Of a stretch of DNA of 64,000 nucleotides, positions 14,479-23,717 are shown one piece after another (the first letter of the stretch is position 1; every line of letters starts with the position of its first letter). The notes beneath the pieces are model-generated. The model was not told the origin of the DNA. It saw only the letters and a list, made by a program, of their open reading frames with translations, and did no database searches. This DNA comes from CALLPQ01 sp039819545 (lineage in GTDB: Bacteria > Pseudomonadota > Alphaproteobacteria > Caulobacterales > Parvularculaceae): assembly GCA_039819545.1 (NCBI GenBank), contig JBCBRS010000002.1:248001-312000 (forward strand), read 5' to 3'. Made by a program: the position numbers and the translations under genes.

Positions 14479-15921
14479 GTGTATGATGGAAAGATGACAA
14501 GGCACACAGAGTTTTTTGATGAGATGCGGGGCGGCGGCGACAGCGTTCGTGCGCCCTACGCTGATTATAATGACTGGCTGCAGACGGTTGATCTGGCCAC
14601 ACTCCGGCGAAAATCCCGCGAGGCTGAGCAGTTTTTCCGGCGCACAGGCATCACTTTTAATGTCTATGGCCGGGCCGAAGCCAATGAACGATTGATCCCG
14701 TTTGATTTGGTTCCCCGCATCATCAGCGCCCGTGAATGGGCACGCCTAACCCGCGGGATTAACCAGCGCGTGCGGGCTATCAATGCGTTCCTTCATGATA
14801 TCTATCATCGGCAGGAAATCATCCGTGCAGGACGCATTCCCAAACATCTGATTGCCAATAATGAGGCATTCCTACCAAATATGATCGGCGTATCCCCGCC
14901 CGGCGGGGTCTATACTCATATTGTCGGCATAGATTTGGTCCGCACCGGCGAGGATGACTTTTTCGTACTCGAGGACAATGCACGCACCCCGTCGGGCGTA
15001 TCTTACATGCTCGAAAACCGGGAGACCATGGTCAACATGTTCCCCACTTTGTTCTCGCGGATCAATGTGCAGCGGGTAAGTAATTACCCGCGCAAATTGC
15101 GCCGGTCGCTGGAGCGGTGTGCACCGCCGGGCCTGACCCGCGCGCCCGTCATCGCGGTTCTGACCCCCGGAATCCACAATTCAGCCTATTACGAGCACTC
15201 CTTTCTAGCCGAGCAGATGGGCGCCGAATTGGTGGAAGGCACTGATCTTAAGGTGATTGATGGCAAAATCGCCATGCGGACCACCCAGGGTTTTCAACCC
15301 ATCGATGTGTTGTACCGACGCATCGACGATGACTATCTCGACCCGTTAAATTTTAATCGGTCGTCACTGCTTGGGGTGCCCGGTGCCTTTGATATCTTCC
15401 GTGCAGGACGTTTAACAATCGCCAATGCGCCGGGAGCTGGCATTGCCGACGACAAAGCCGTCTATTCTTACATTCCGGACATTATTGAGTTTTATACGGG
15501 CGAAAAAGCGATCCTGAAAAATGTCCCCACCTGGCGGTGCTCAGAAGCCGATAGCCTTGCCTATGTGCTCGATAACCTCGATACGCTGGTCGTCAAAGAG
15601 GTTCACGGTTCTGGTGGCTATGGCATGTTGGTGGGGCCCGCGGCGAGCAAAAGGGAAATTGAGAATTTCCGTGCAAAACTCAAAGCCCGGCCAGCCGCTT
15701 ATATCGCACAGCCAACGCTGGCCCTATCGACCGTCCCGATCCTGACAAAATCCGGTCTTGCTCCGCGCCATGTGGATTTGCGGCCCTATGTGCTTGTGTG
15801 CCCAGATGGCATAGAAATCACCCCCGGTGGGCTCACCCGCGTGGCCCTGCAAGAGGGTTCTCTGGTTGTGAATTCAAGCCAGGGCGGCGGCACCAAAGAC
15901 ACGTGGGTGCTGGAGGACTGA
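14479..15921 (+). CDS. Circularly permuted ATP-grasp type 2 protein (COG2308)
   Basis: 480 aa from a GTG; an ATG at 14494 gives 475 aa and may be the true start. The sequence has the signatures of the DUF404/DUF407 circularly permuted ATP-grasp family: VYTHIVGIDLVRTGEDDFFVLEDNARTPSG in the middle and VVKEVHGSGGYGMLVGP near residue 370. The family is predicted to form peptide-like or amide bonds with ATP. It is first in the Anbu-associated operon, two bases before the next gene. The substrate is unknown. Confidence 0.93.
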   Translation: MYDGKMTRHTEFFDEMRGGGDSVRAPYADYNDWLQTVDLATLRRKSREAEQFFRRTGITFNVYGRAEANERLIPFDLVPRIISAREWARLTRGINQRVRAINAFLHDIYHRQEIIRAGRIPKHLIANNEAFLPNMIGVSPPGGVYTHIVGIDLVRTGEDDFFVLEDNARTPSGVSYMLENRETMVNMFPTLFSRINVQRVSNYPRKLRRSLERCAPPGLTRAPVIAVLTPGIHNSAYYEHSFLAEQMGAELVEGTDLKVIDGKIAMRTTQGFQPIDVLYRRIDDDYLDPLNFNRSSLLGVPGAFDIFRAGRLTIANAPGAGIADDKAVYSYIPDIIEFYTGEKAILKNVPTWRCSEADSLAYVLDNLDTLVVKEVHGSGGYGMLVGPAASKREIENFRAKLKARPAAYIAQPTLALSTVPILTKSGLAPRHVDLRPYVLVCPDGIEITPGGLTRVALQEGSLVVNSSQGGGTKDTWVLED

Positions 15922-15923
15922 CC

Positions 15924-16865
15924 ATGCTGGGAAAAACCGCTGGGGGTCTGTTTTGGCTTGCCCGATATCTTGAGCGCAGTGAAAATACCGCCCGATTGGT
16001 GGAGGCTGGATTTCATATGGCACTGACCCGCGCGTCCATCGGCGCGGACGAGTGGTCGTCAATCCTCACCACAGCGGGCTGCATGGATGCCTACACGGCG
16101 CACTATGGTGACATTGACCAGGAAAATGTGATTGACTTTCTCATCCGTGATCGGAAAAATTCGCTGAGTATTATTTCATCGGTAAGCGCGGCGCGGGACA
16201 ATGCGCGTTTGAGCCGAACGGCCCTCACCCGGGAAATGTTCGAGGCCGTTAACGATGCTTCGCTGACGCTTAAACGCCTTTTTGAAAAACCCATAACGCC
16301 TTCAAACCTCACCCAGGTTTTATTCAGCATTCGTCAGCAATCGGCGCAAGTGCGTGGCGCGTTGCACGGGACGATGTTGCGTACGGACAGTTATTGGTTC
16401 TCCAGGCTAGGCAGTATGATTGAGCGCGCCGACAACACCGCCCGGATTGTCAACGTCAAATATTATCTGCTGTTACCATCGGGTTCGTCCATCGGCTCGT
16501 CACTTGATAACCTGCAATGGGAAATGTTGCTGCGGTCCACATCGGCCGAGCGGTCCTATAACTGGCTTTTTACCGGGGAGGCAAATGCCAAGACGATTGC
16601 CAACTTCTTGTTGCTGGACAGTCGGCTGCCGCGCTCTTTACGCTATTGCTATGACAATATTGCTGACAATCTTCTCTCCTTGCGTGATGCCTATGATGAT
16701 GAAGTTCTTTCCTGTCAGCAGGCGGAGGATTATCGACGTTACTTGCGCAACCAGAGCATTGATCAGCTTCTCAATCGCGGCTTGCATGATTTTCTCGGAG
16801 AATTTTTGAACAATAATTCCAGCCTGTCCGATCAGATCCAGAATGATTACCGGTTTTATGAGTAA
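15924..16865 (+). CDS. Alpha-E domain protein (COG2307, DUF403)
   Basis: 313 aa from the ATG at 15924, which follows a GGAGGACTGACC ribosome-binding region; the frame is open upstream but overlaps the ATP-grasp gene. It is all-helical, beginning MLGKTAGGLFWLARYLERSENTARLVE and repeating a related pattern at SRLGSMIERADNTARIV. The family always travels with COG2308 ATP-grasp proteins and probably acts with them. Biochemical function is unknown. Confidence 0.93.
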   Translation: MLGKTAGGLFWLARYLERSENTARLVEAGFHMALTRASIGADEWSSILTTAGCMDAYTAHYGDIDQENVIDFLIRDRKNSLSIISSVSAARDNARLSRTALTREMFEAVNDASLTLKRLFEKPITPSNLTQVLFSIRQQSAQVRGALHGTMLRTDSYWFSRLGSMIERADNTARIVNVKYYLLLPSGSSIGSSLDNLQWEMLLRSTSAERSYNWLFTGEANAKTIANFLLLDSRLPRSLRYCYDNIADNLLSLRDAYDDEVLSCQQAEDYRRYLRNQSIDQLLNRGLHDFLGEFLNNNSSLSDQIQNDYRFYE

Positions 16866-16895
16866 CGGGCCAAAACCCGCGCGGAGGACCAGCGC

Positions 16896-17696
16896 ATGCA
16901 CCTAACGGTTTCACACACCACGGCCTATTTATATGACCCACCGGTGAAGGCTGGCCTGCAGCAATTGCGCCTGCGCCCCCGCACCAATGAGGTACAAACC
17001 ATCAATGACTGGCAGCTCAGCGTCGAAGGCGGCACCATTGAGGCGTCCTTCGAAGATCAGCATAAAAACCTTGTGGACCTTGTCAGTCTGGATACCGAAA
17101 TTTCTGCGCTGACTGTGATTGCCAATGGCTCTGTTAACACGCGCGATGCCGCGGGCGTCACACCGCCGGAATATAGTTTTGCACCGCACTGGTACTATCG
17201 CAGATCGACACATCTAACGCAGCCCGGTGCGCGTCTTGAAAAACTTGCTGCCAGTATCAACACCGATATGGATGACATCTCAATCCTGCATGCCATTAGT
17301 GCCGCAGCACGCGGCGTCGTTGCCTATGAAGCGGGCCAGACCGGGACAAGCACAACCGTTGAAGAGGTGCTGTCGGCCGGGCGCGGGGTATGTCAGGATC
17401 ATGCCCATGTGTTCCTCGCCTGCGCTCGGCGGCTCGGCTTTCCCAGCCGCTATGTGAGCGGATATCTGATGATGGATGACCGGGTAGATCAAGAGGCAAG
17501 CCACGCGTGGGCCGAGGCCTTGGTGGAGGGCGTTGGCTGGGTCGGTTTTGATGTCTCTAACGGCATCTGCCCCGATGAGCGCTATGTGCGGATTGCCACG
17601 GGGTGCGATTATGGCGAAGCGGCGCCTTTTTCTGGCATCGCGGTACCCGGCGGCGGTGAACAATCATTGATTGTGTCTGTTCAGGTCCAGCAGTAA
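16896..17696 (+). CDS. Transglutaminase-like cysteine peptidase family protein
   Basis: 266 aa. An N-terminal beta domain (about 1-90) precedes the transglutaminase core with the catalytic triad Cys166 (GRGVCQDHAH), His203 (ASHAWAEA) and Asp219 (FDVSNG). It is probably cytoplasmic as there is no signal peptide. Members of this context are thought to hydrolyse or ligate amide bonds in peptide-like products of the ATP-grasp partner. It lies 30 bp after the alpha-E gene in the same operon. Confidence 0.93.
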   Translation: MHLTVSHTTAYLYDPPVKAGLQQLRLRPRTNEVQTINDWQLSVEGGTIEASFEDQHKNLVDLVSLDTEISALTVIANGSVNTRDAAGVTPPEYSFAPHWYYRRSTHLTQPGARLEKLAASINTDMDDISILHAISAAARGVVAYEAGQTGTSTTVEEVLSAGRGVCQDHAHVFLACARRLGFPSRYVSGYLMMDDRVDQEASHAWAEALVEGVGWVGFDVSNGICPDERYVRIATGCDYGEAAPFSGIAVPGGGEQSLIVSVQVQQ

Positions 17697-17756
17697 AAAC
17701 GCCCACGAGCTGACTGCCCGGCGCGCCGCGCGTTCTTTGCCTGAAAGTAACTTCCA

Positions 17757-18494
17757 ATGACTTATTGTGTTGCCCTGCGCCTGGATGAGGGGCTGATTTT
17801 CATGTCCGATACCCGCACCAATGCCGGCGTCGACGATATCTCGACCTTCAAAAAGATGCTTGTGTGGAACACGCCTGGCGAGCGGACGCTAACCCTGATG
17901 ACCGCCGGTAATCTCGCCACGACGCAAGCCGTGATTAGCCTGTTGGAAGAACGCACGGTCTCCCCAGAAGAACGCCAGCCCGCCTTTCTGGCTGCACCCA
18001 CCATGTTTCAGGTGGCACGGCTCATCGGTGAAACCCTGAAAGAAGTCATCCGTGACCAAGCCGGAGACGGGCAGGAAGGCGAAGCGCCCTACCGGGCCAC
18101 CATTATCCTCGGTGGACAGATTAAAGGCATGACGCCGCGATTATTCCTGATCTATCCCGAAGGCAATTTTATCGAGGCCAGTGACGAAACCCCGTTTTTT
18201 CAGTCGGGGGAAATGAAATATGGTCGCCCGATCCTGCTACGCTGTTTTGATCCGGCCATGAATTTTGAGCAGGCGACGAAGCTATTATGTCTTTCGTTTG
18301 ATCCGACGCTTCGCGCAAACCTTGGTGTTGGCATGCCTCTCGATCTGATGTCCTATCGCGCTGACAGCTTTGACACGGGCCAGCAGCATCGGTTCGAAGC
18401 GGATGATCCGTACTTCCACGATATTACAGAACAATGGCGGGACGCGCTCAAAGTCGCCATGGATAGCCTGCCGAATTATCAGTTCGAACGCTGA
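17757..18494 (+). CDS. anbu: Anbu-type proteasome-like peptidase (COG3484)
   Basis: 245 aa. The Ntn-hydrolase signature is present: Met1 would be removed to expose Thr2 (MTYCVALRLDEGLIFMSDTRTNAG), with Asp and Lys residues of the active site in SDTRTN and FKKMLVW. This is the bacterial ancestral proteasome beta subunit class known as Anbu, structurally related to HslV, whose operon partners are exactly the three genes upstream. Proteolytic substrates are unknown. It is convergent with flgK, 14 bp apart. Confidence 0.92.
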   Translation: MTYCVALRLDEGLIFMSDTRTNAGVDDISTFKKMLVWNTPGERTLTLMTAGNLATTQAVISLLEERTVSPEERQPAFLAAPTMFQVARLIGETLKEVIRDQAGDGQEGEAPYRATIILGGQIKGMTPRLFLIYPEGNFIEASDETPFFQSGEMKYGRPILLRCFDPAMNFEQATKLLCLSFDPTLRANLGVGMPLDLMSYRADSFDTGQQHRFEADDPYFHDITEQWRDALKVAMDSLPNYQFER

Positions 18495-18508
18495 GCGTCA
18501 TCGGCATG

Positions 18509-20188
18509 CTATAGGAGCGCAAGGATCGAATCGTAAAGCTCATCCGCAGCGGCGATAACACGCGCATTGGCGTTAAAGGCCTGCTGAAAGAGGATGAGGT
18601 TGGAGAGTTCTTCCTCAAGGTTGATGCCATTCTCTGAAATGTTTTGCACCTCAAGCGATTGGGCAAGGGCTGCCGCCACAGCCGCATCCTCACCCACCGC
18701 ATTGGCCGCGGCACCGATTGAACCAAGGGTGTTCGCAAGTTGGGCCGCCTGCCCCCGCCCCGCCGCGAAAAGTGCATTGGCACCGCGGCCGTCATCAATC
18801 CCGGTCGCCCGGTCACCCGGCGTTGTCGCGGCAAGGTCGAGACGTCCAACCCGCAGATTTTCAGACACCACACGCAGGCCCGTCGGTGTGCCAGCGTCTG
18901 CTACGATCAGCGGGTTAAACCCGGCGCGCGCCGCCAGCCCCGCCGTATCATTGGCAATCGCAATACCATTAGGACCCAGTGCAGACAGTGAAAGTGTCCC
19001 GTTGTTCACCGTTGCATTGACCGCCCCGTCACTGGCAATAGTGAGCGCCGATGTGAGCCCATCGAGCGTTGGCGCAAAAGTCGTAGGGCCACCGCCGTTC
19101 GGCGAAATCTGATTGGTCGTGAAATCAATCGATATCTGACTGAGAAGATTTCCGTCCACATCAAGAATACCAAGCGCGCTTGAGCCGGTTAGCGCGGCAA
19201 TATCCTCATCGGTCAATGCACCTGCGCCGACAAGATCGCCAGCGGGGAAAGAGACGTTTCCCGCAACGGCGCCATTTAGGGCGACAACGAAATCATTCTG
19301 CGCACCCTCAACAAACGCCTCTAGCGCGGGTAGGTCTTCCGTAATCAACGCCAGGGCCCCGCCGATGGACCCACCCCGGACCGATGGAGCAATATCGATT
19401 GTTCCTGCTACGGCGGTTTCTGGCGTGGCGGAAAGGGCGGAGACGAACACTTGCGGAACCGGCCCCTCACCCCGGATAAGGCGTACTGCGCCGGTGGCAT
19501 CGGCGAGGCTCTGACCACCGGGCCCTGTGAGCGTTGCCCGGCCAAGGTCATCACGGCTTACGGTAACGTCAATGAGTGTCCCAAGTGCGCTGATCTCCTG
19601 AGAGAGTTGATCGGCAATACCGCCGGGGCTGGCCCCATTACCCAATTGACGGTTCAAAGACCCAATCCGTGTGAGGATCGTATTGACAGTTTCAAGATCG
19701 GTATCAAGCCGTTGCGAGGCTTGTTCGGTTTCCGCCGAAATTGCCGCACGGGTACGGCCAAAGGCGGCGAGCGTTTGGTCAAGTGCCGACAACGCTTCTG
19801 CCCGGGCAGCGGGACTTGCAGGGTCAGCGCCAAGCCGCGCGAAGGCCGCCGTGGCCGCGCTCGCGCGGTCGGCAAAGGACAGGTCATCGCCGATTTCACC
19901 AAGGGTGCCCACAATTCGGGAAAGCGCCGCACTGCGCGTTTCCAATGCCGCGCTGTCACTGGTGGCGCTGGCGAAGGCCTGTTGAAGAAAACTGTTTCCC
20001 GCATCCCGAACGATCTGTGCCTGGACGCCCGATAGCTGGCTGATAACAGGGTCCGCGCGAAACGTGACCTCGCGGCGGGCAAAGTCAGGCGTCGTCAGGT
20101 TCGCAATATTCTCCGACGTCGCACCAATTGCCCGTTGTTGGGCCAGAACGCCGGACGTTGCGATATTAATGATCGATGTAAGGCTCAT
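18509..20188 (-). CDS. flgK: Flagellar hook-associated protein 1 FlgK
   Basis: 559 aa from the ATG at 20188, preceded by GAGGAAAG; upstream in-frame codons are not needed. The N-terminus (SLTSIINIATSGVLAQQRAIGATSENIANLTTPDFAR) and the C-terminus (LSNLILFQQAFNANARVIAAADELYDSILALL) are the paired helices of axial proteins. FlgK joins the hook to the filament. It is the only flagellar gene on the minus strand here and has its own sigma-54 promoter about 220 bp upstream. Confidence 0.93.
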   Translation of the reverse strand: MSLTSIINIATSGVLAQQRAIGATSENIANLTTPDFARREVTFRADPVISQLSGVQAQIVRDAGNSFLQQAFASATSDSAALETRSAALSRIVGTLGEIGDDLSFADRASAATAAFARLGADPASPAARAEALSALDQTLAAFGRTRAAISAETEQASQRLDTDLETVNTILTRIGSLNRQLGNGASPGGIADQLSQEISALGTLIDVTVSRDDLGRATLTGPGGQSLADATGAVRLIRGEGPVPQVFVSALSATPETAVAGTIDIAPSVRGGSIGGALALITEDLPALEAFVEGAQNDFVVALNGAVAGNVSFPAGDLVGAGALTDEDIAALTGSSALGILDVDGNLLSQISIDFTTNQISPNGGGPTTFAPTLDGLTSALTIASDGAVNATVNNGTLSLSALGPNGIAIANDTAGLAARAGFNPLIVADAGTPTGLRVVSENLRVGRLDLAATTPGDRATGIDDGRGANALFAAGRGQAAQLANTLGSIGAAANAVGEDAAVAAALAQSLEVQNISENGINLEEELSNLILFQQAFNANARVIAAADELYDSILALL

Positions 20189-20410
20189 GATTGAGACTTT
20201 CCTCGTTTCCAACAGGTTTCAGGGACCAACACACGGCCCATTGGTCCGTATGCGGCATCGAGCCCGGTAGATATTGCCCGGTAGGCAAACCTTGACCAGC
20301 CAACCCTACCCGTCCGACACGCCGCCACGGCAAGATGCCCAGCATTTCCGCGCTTTTTGATGCGCCTTCTCACAATGTTGCCGCACAACGCTTTTTCATG
20401 GATTTGGAAA

Positions 20411-20428
20411 AAGCAAATGCGGGGCCAA
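20411..20428 (-). promoter_or_regulatory. Sigma-54 promoter driving flgK
   Basis: On the minus strand TTGGCCCCGCATTTGCTT shows the invariant GG (20425-20426) and GC (20413-20414) exactly 10 bases apart. Late flagellar genes in Caulobacter-like bacteria use sigma-54 with FlbD, whose gene is in this cluster. Confidence 0.75.
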
Positions 20429-20584
20429 CACAATCGTCGGCTTTGTACTCGGGCACCAAAGGTGAAGCTTCCAGCATATAGCGGCTGGTCATTTCTTTCC
20501 TACCCGGCAGGTTTTGCGGTCCTATCGAGGTCCGTATAAGGATTTTTTAACGATCTTTTTCGCGCAATCGCGGACTTTCTGCGC

Positions 20585-20600
20585 TGGCCTGGCTCTTGCG
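20585..20600 (+). promoter_or_regulatory. Sigma-54 promoter driving fliK-flgD-flgE
   Basis: TGGCCTGGCTCTTGCG has the GG (20586-20587) and GC (20598-20599) separated by 10 bases and a TTGC -12 element. Transcription would start near 20610, downstream of the first possible fliK start codons. Confidence 0.75.
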
Positions 20601-20634
20601 AATGCATACTGGAATAGAAGCGCATGGTAAGGCC

Positions 20635-21645
20635 GTGGAACTAGCAGCATCTTTTTTAGGGCAACCAGGTCCGGCGCAAGCCCGTCTGGCAGATCCGGAA
20701 ACGCCAGCTGGCGAGGGGGCGCAAGTCTTTGCGTTGTCCTTGGCCAATGTTGCCTCAGTCCAGCTTGACCGCGCCGCCGCCGCCGTGGAGGCCCACGGGG
20801 TCGCTCCGCAAACCCGAGGCACCGTGCTTGACGCAACAAACAGGACGCAAGCAAACGGAGCCACCAATGAAGCTGCGTATACAAATGGTCAGGGAGCCAA
20901 TACTGCCACGCCCTCTAGCACTGGCGTTCAACTCCCAAGCACCGCTGGCCTCGGCTCTAGCAATACAGGGCCTAGCGCCACGCTCGCGCCCAATCCGCGG
21001 ATAAACATCCAAAATACCGTCGGTCCAACGCAGCCCGTCGTGCCAACCATCGGTGCACTGACCGCGAACGTATCGTTCACCAATCCGGCAAACGGGGGCC
21101 GCCAGACGACTGACCCCATTCTTGTACGCCCAGAGCCGGCAGGGGTGCAGGCTCGAACGTCACTGGCCCCGCGCGCGCGGGCCGGGACCCCCACCCCATC
21201 ACCCACGGCGACGTCCGACTTCGCCCAACTGGTCGCCCGCCAGATTGGACGCGGTGAAACCCGCTTTGAGGTGCGTCTCGACCCACCGGAGCTAGGCCGT
21301 ATCGATGTTCGCTACCATGCGCAGGAAAATGAGCGCGCGAGCCTGACGCTAATCTTTGAGGAAGAAGCCACACGCGATCTCTTCCGCCGCGATACCGATA
21401 GCTTGCGTGCATTCCTGCGCGACCAGGATCTGAATATTCGCGGGGATCAATTGCGATTTGATCTGGCATCGGATCAAAATAACGACCGTCATACCCCTTT
21501 CGATACCAATGACCCGCACGCCTCTTCGGTGGCGCTGCCCGTAGGCGCAGCGCCGGAGGGCGAAGCACCATCGCCGTCACGCCGGCCGGGAGCGGCGTCT
21601 GTTTTCTCATCAATCCGCCCGCACCTGATCGATATCATTGCCTGA
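20635..21645 (+). CDS. fliK: Flagellar hook-length control protein FliK
   Basis: 336 aa from the GTG at 20635. A TTG (20596) and ATG (20602) upstream in frame lie inside or before the predicted transcription start of the sigma-54 promoter, so they should not be in the message; this start is inferred. The middle is a low-complexity Ala/Thr/Pro-rich linker. The C-terminal domain (about residues 195-290, RFEVRLDPPELGRIDVRY... to LRFDLASD) is the FliK type III switch domain. It measures hook length and switches export specificity. It is followed by flgD, 9 bp away. Confidence 0.88.
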   Translation: MELAASFLGQPGPAQARLADPETPAGEGAQVFALSLANVASVQLDRAAAAVEAHGVAPQTRGTVLDATNRTQANGATNEAAYTNGQGANTATPSSTGVQLPSTAGLGSSNTGPSATLAPNPRINIQNTVGPTQPVVPTIGALTANVSFTNPANGGRQTTDPILVRPEPAGVQARTSLAPRARAGTPTPSPTATSDFAQLVARQIGRGETRFEVRLDPPELGRIDVRYHAQENERASLTLIFEEEATRDLFRRDTDSLRAFLRDQDLNIRGDQLRFDLASDQNNDRHTPFDTNDPHASSVALPVGAAPEGEAPSPSRRPGAASVFSSIRPHLIDIIA

Positions 21646-21654
21646 GGATACCCC

Positions 21655-22335
21655 ATGGACCTTACCCCAACCACCGCCAGCGCCACCGCAAGCCAATCGG
21701 CAGCGTCAAGTTCCGCGTTTTCTCAGCTGACGGATAATTTTGATACGTTTCTAACACTCCTGACCACGCAACTTCAAAATCAGGACCCGCTGGAGCCTCT
21801 TGATACCGAGCAATTTACCCAGCAATTGGTGCAGTTTGCCGGGGTTGAGCAGTCAATCCAGACCAATGCAAACCTTGAAACGCTAATCGAGCTTCAGTCT
21901 GCGGTGCAGCGCGATGAAGCGCTCGGGCTTGTGGGCCGTGTGGTGGCGGTGGAAGGCGGCGAGACGGTCCTCTCCCCCGCCCGGAATGATCGCACCACCC
22001 GGTTCGATTATACAGTGCCCGCGAACACGCGGTCCGTCCGCCTGGAAATTATCGATAGCCAAGGTGAGGTTATCAGCACCCTAGATGCCGAACAGCGCGC
22101 TGGCCGCCATGCTGTGGTCTGGCCGGGTACCACCAGCAACGGCAACACGGCAGCCGATGGCACCTACCGACTGCGCGCGCGCGCCGAAAGCGCAGAGGGG
22201 ACGCAGACAGAGCTTTCCGTGCGAACGCGCAGCCGCATCAATGCGGTAGATCTGAGTTCAGGTGCGGCGCAACTCGCCGTGGCGGGGCGTCTTATCGACC
22301 CGTCAGCAATCCTCGAAGTGAGTACAGAGTTTTAG
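21655..22335 (+). CDS. flgD: Flagellar hook capping protein FlgD
   Basis: 226 aa. The N-terminal export and cap region contains FLTLLTTQLQNQDPLEPLDTEQFTQQLVQFAGVEQ, characteristic of FlgD, followed by a FlgD Ig-like/TUDOR-like beta domain (GLVGRVVAVEGG... GTYRLRARAES). It scaffolds hook polymerisation. It lies between fliK and flgE in one operon. Confidence 0.95.
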   Translation: MDLTPTTASATASQSAASSSAFSQLTDNFDTFLTLLTTQLQNQDPLEPLDTEQFTQQLVQFAGVEQSIQTNANLETLIELQSAVQRDEALGLVGRVVAVEGGETVLSPARNDRTTRFDYTVPANTRSVRLEIIDSQGEVISTLDAEQRAGRHAVVWPGTTSNGNTAADGTYRLRARAESAEGTQTELSVRTRSRINAVDLSSGAAQLAVAGRLIDPSAILEVSTEF

Positions 22336-22344
22336 GAGCACAGC

Positions 22345-23568
22345 ATGGGGTTTTCAGGATTATTTGCCATCGGCGTTTCCGGGGTGCAGGCCCAGGCCAC
22401 CGGTCTTGAGGCGATTTCTAATAACATCGCCAACAGCCAGACAACGGGCTACCGCCGCGCCGCCGCCAGCTTTGCGCAATTAGTGACCGGTACCGACCGC
22501 GCTGGTGAGATTACAACCGGGCCGGGCCGACAGGGCGAAGGCCAGGGCGTCGCTGCACGCCTTGAAACGGATCACCACCTGCAAGGGCTGATCCGGCGGA
22601 CCGATACCGACACCCATCTTGCGATTAGTGGGCGGGGTTTTTTTGCCGTTGAGGACCCGGGTCTGGGCGGTACGGATGATAATGTGGGCAACACCCTTTT
22701 TACCCGGGCCGGTGATTTCCAGGTCTCAAATGCGGGTGTGCTCGTCAACAGCGCGGGGCAAACACTGCTCGGCGTGCCGCTTTCGGGGGCAAATGCGGGC
22801 AACGGCGCCGGCGTCATTGCCTCCCTCGGCGCGCTGGAACCTATTGATCTCTCGCAAGCCACAGGACGCGGTGCGGCGACCGAGGCGTTGTCGGTCTCCC
22901 TCGCCGGGAACAGTTCAGGTGAACGGACCGTCCAGCTCTTTGACGCGACCGGCGCGGTGCGTACCCTCACCGTTTCGCTGGTCCCACAAGATGACACGAG
23001 CGCCACACTGACACTTACCGACGGGCAAACCCCGCTCGCCACCGGCACCATCATCTTTGACCGTGATGGCGCCCCAAACCTTGACGCCTCAACGCTGCCG
23101 GAGAGTTTCACCATTGACGGTCAGAGCGTTGCGCTGGCCCTGACGCAAGACCAGGCTAACGGAGCGTTTTCTTCAGGCTTTGCCGTCAGCCAGCGCGGCG
23201 GCACCGCCTTTGGGACGGTCACGGGGTTTCAAATTGACGAAAGTGGTGTCTTACGGGCAACACTGAGTAATGGGTTGAGCGACCCATTATATCAAATTCC
23301 CCTTGCGTTATTTACCAACGCCGAAGGGCTGATCCGCGCGGACGATACCGCGTTTCGTTTTGACCCACAGGCGGGCACGCTGACCTTGACCACCGCCAAT
23401 ACCGATGGTGCAGGCCTTCTCGAGGCAAGCGCCCTTGAGAATTCAACCGTCGATATCACGCAATCGTTTAGCCTGCTTATCGAAACACAGCGTGCTTATG
23501 CGGCAAACGCGCAAATCCTGTCGGTCACCGATGAACTTCTGGAGACGCTGAACGGAACCGCCGCATAA
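22345..23568 (+). CDS. flgE: Flagellar hook protein FlgE
   Basis: 407 aa. The axial N-terminus (IGVSGVQAQATGLEAISNNIANSQTTGYRR) and C-terminus (LENSTVDITQSFSLLIETQRAYAANAQILSVTDELLETL) are clear, with a FlgE D2-type centre. An AGGAG ribosome-binding site precedes the ATG. It forms the hook. The C-terminal half contains GANTC sites, but no regulatory meaning can be given. Confidence 0.93.
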   Translation: MGFSGLFAIGVSGVQAQATGLEAISNNIANSQTTGYRRAAASFAQLVTGTDRAGEITTGPGRQGEGQGVAARLETDHHLQGLIRRTDTDTHLAISGRGFFAVEDPGLGGTDDNVGNTLFTRAGDFQVSNAGVLVNSAGQTLLGVPLSGANAGNGAGVIASLGALEPIDLSQATGRGAATEALSVSLAGNSSGERTVQLFDATGAVRTLTVSLVPQDDTSATLTLTDGQTPLATGTIIFDRDGAPNLDASTLPESFTIDGQSVALALTQDQANGAFSSGFAVSQRGGTAFGTVTGFQIDESGVLRATLSNGLSDPLYQIPLALFTNAEGLIRADDTAFRFDPQAGTLTLTTANTDGAGLLEASALENSTVDITQSFSLLIETQRAYAANAQILSVTDELLETLNGTAA

Positions 23569-23590
23569 TTATCTGTACCCAAATGAGACA

Positions 23591-23608
23591 GTCTTTTGAT
23601 AAAAAGAC
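23591..23608. terminator. Weak A/T-rich hairpin after flgE
   Basis: GTCTTTT and AAAAGAC pair around a 4-base loop shortly after the flgE stop. It lacks a GC-rich stem, so it may only attenuate transcription. Confidence 0.35.
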
Positions 23609-23648
23609 AAATTTATTCAACGGCTTACGGAACTTTTTACCCTACCAT

Positions 23649-23663
23649 TTAGCCGGTTTTTAA
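23649..23663. promoter_or_regulatory. Candidate CtrA box upstream of sciP
   Basis: TTAG-N7-TTAA matches the CtrA consensus TTAA-N7-TTAA at all but one base, 55 bp before the sciP start. CtrA control of sciP is known in Caulobacter. Confidence 0.45.
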
Positions 23664-23717
23664 GATGGGCTCGCTATTTTGTGAAGACTGTAGCGTATCC
23701 ATAAGGACTTCAAGATC

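Larger units (their letters stand above)
20189..20634. other. Divergent flagellar promoter region
   Basis: About 446 bp between flgK and fliK with no gene. It holds one sigma-54 promoter on each strand. The flgK side leaves an untranslated leader of roughly 210 bases, in which no ORF or obvious terminator is seen. Confidence 0.7.

Noticed and set aside
14074..14505. Minus-strand ORF of 143 aa across the oriT region
   Set aside because: Overlaps inverted repeats and the start of the ATP-grasp gene, with no recognisable domain.
18594..20043. Plus-strand ORFs within flgK
   Set aside because: Antisense shadows of a high-GC gene with clear FlgK ends.
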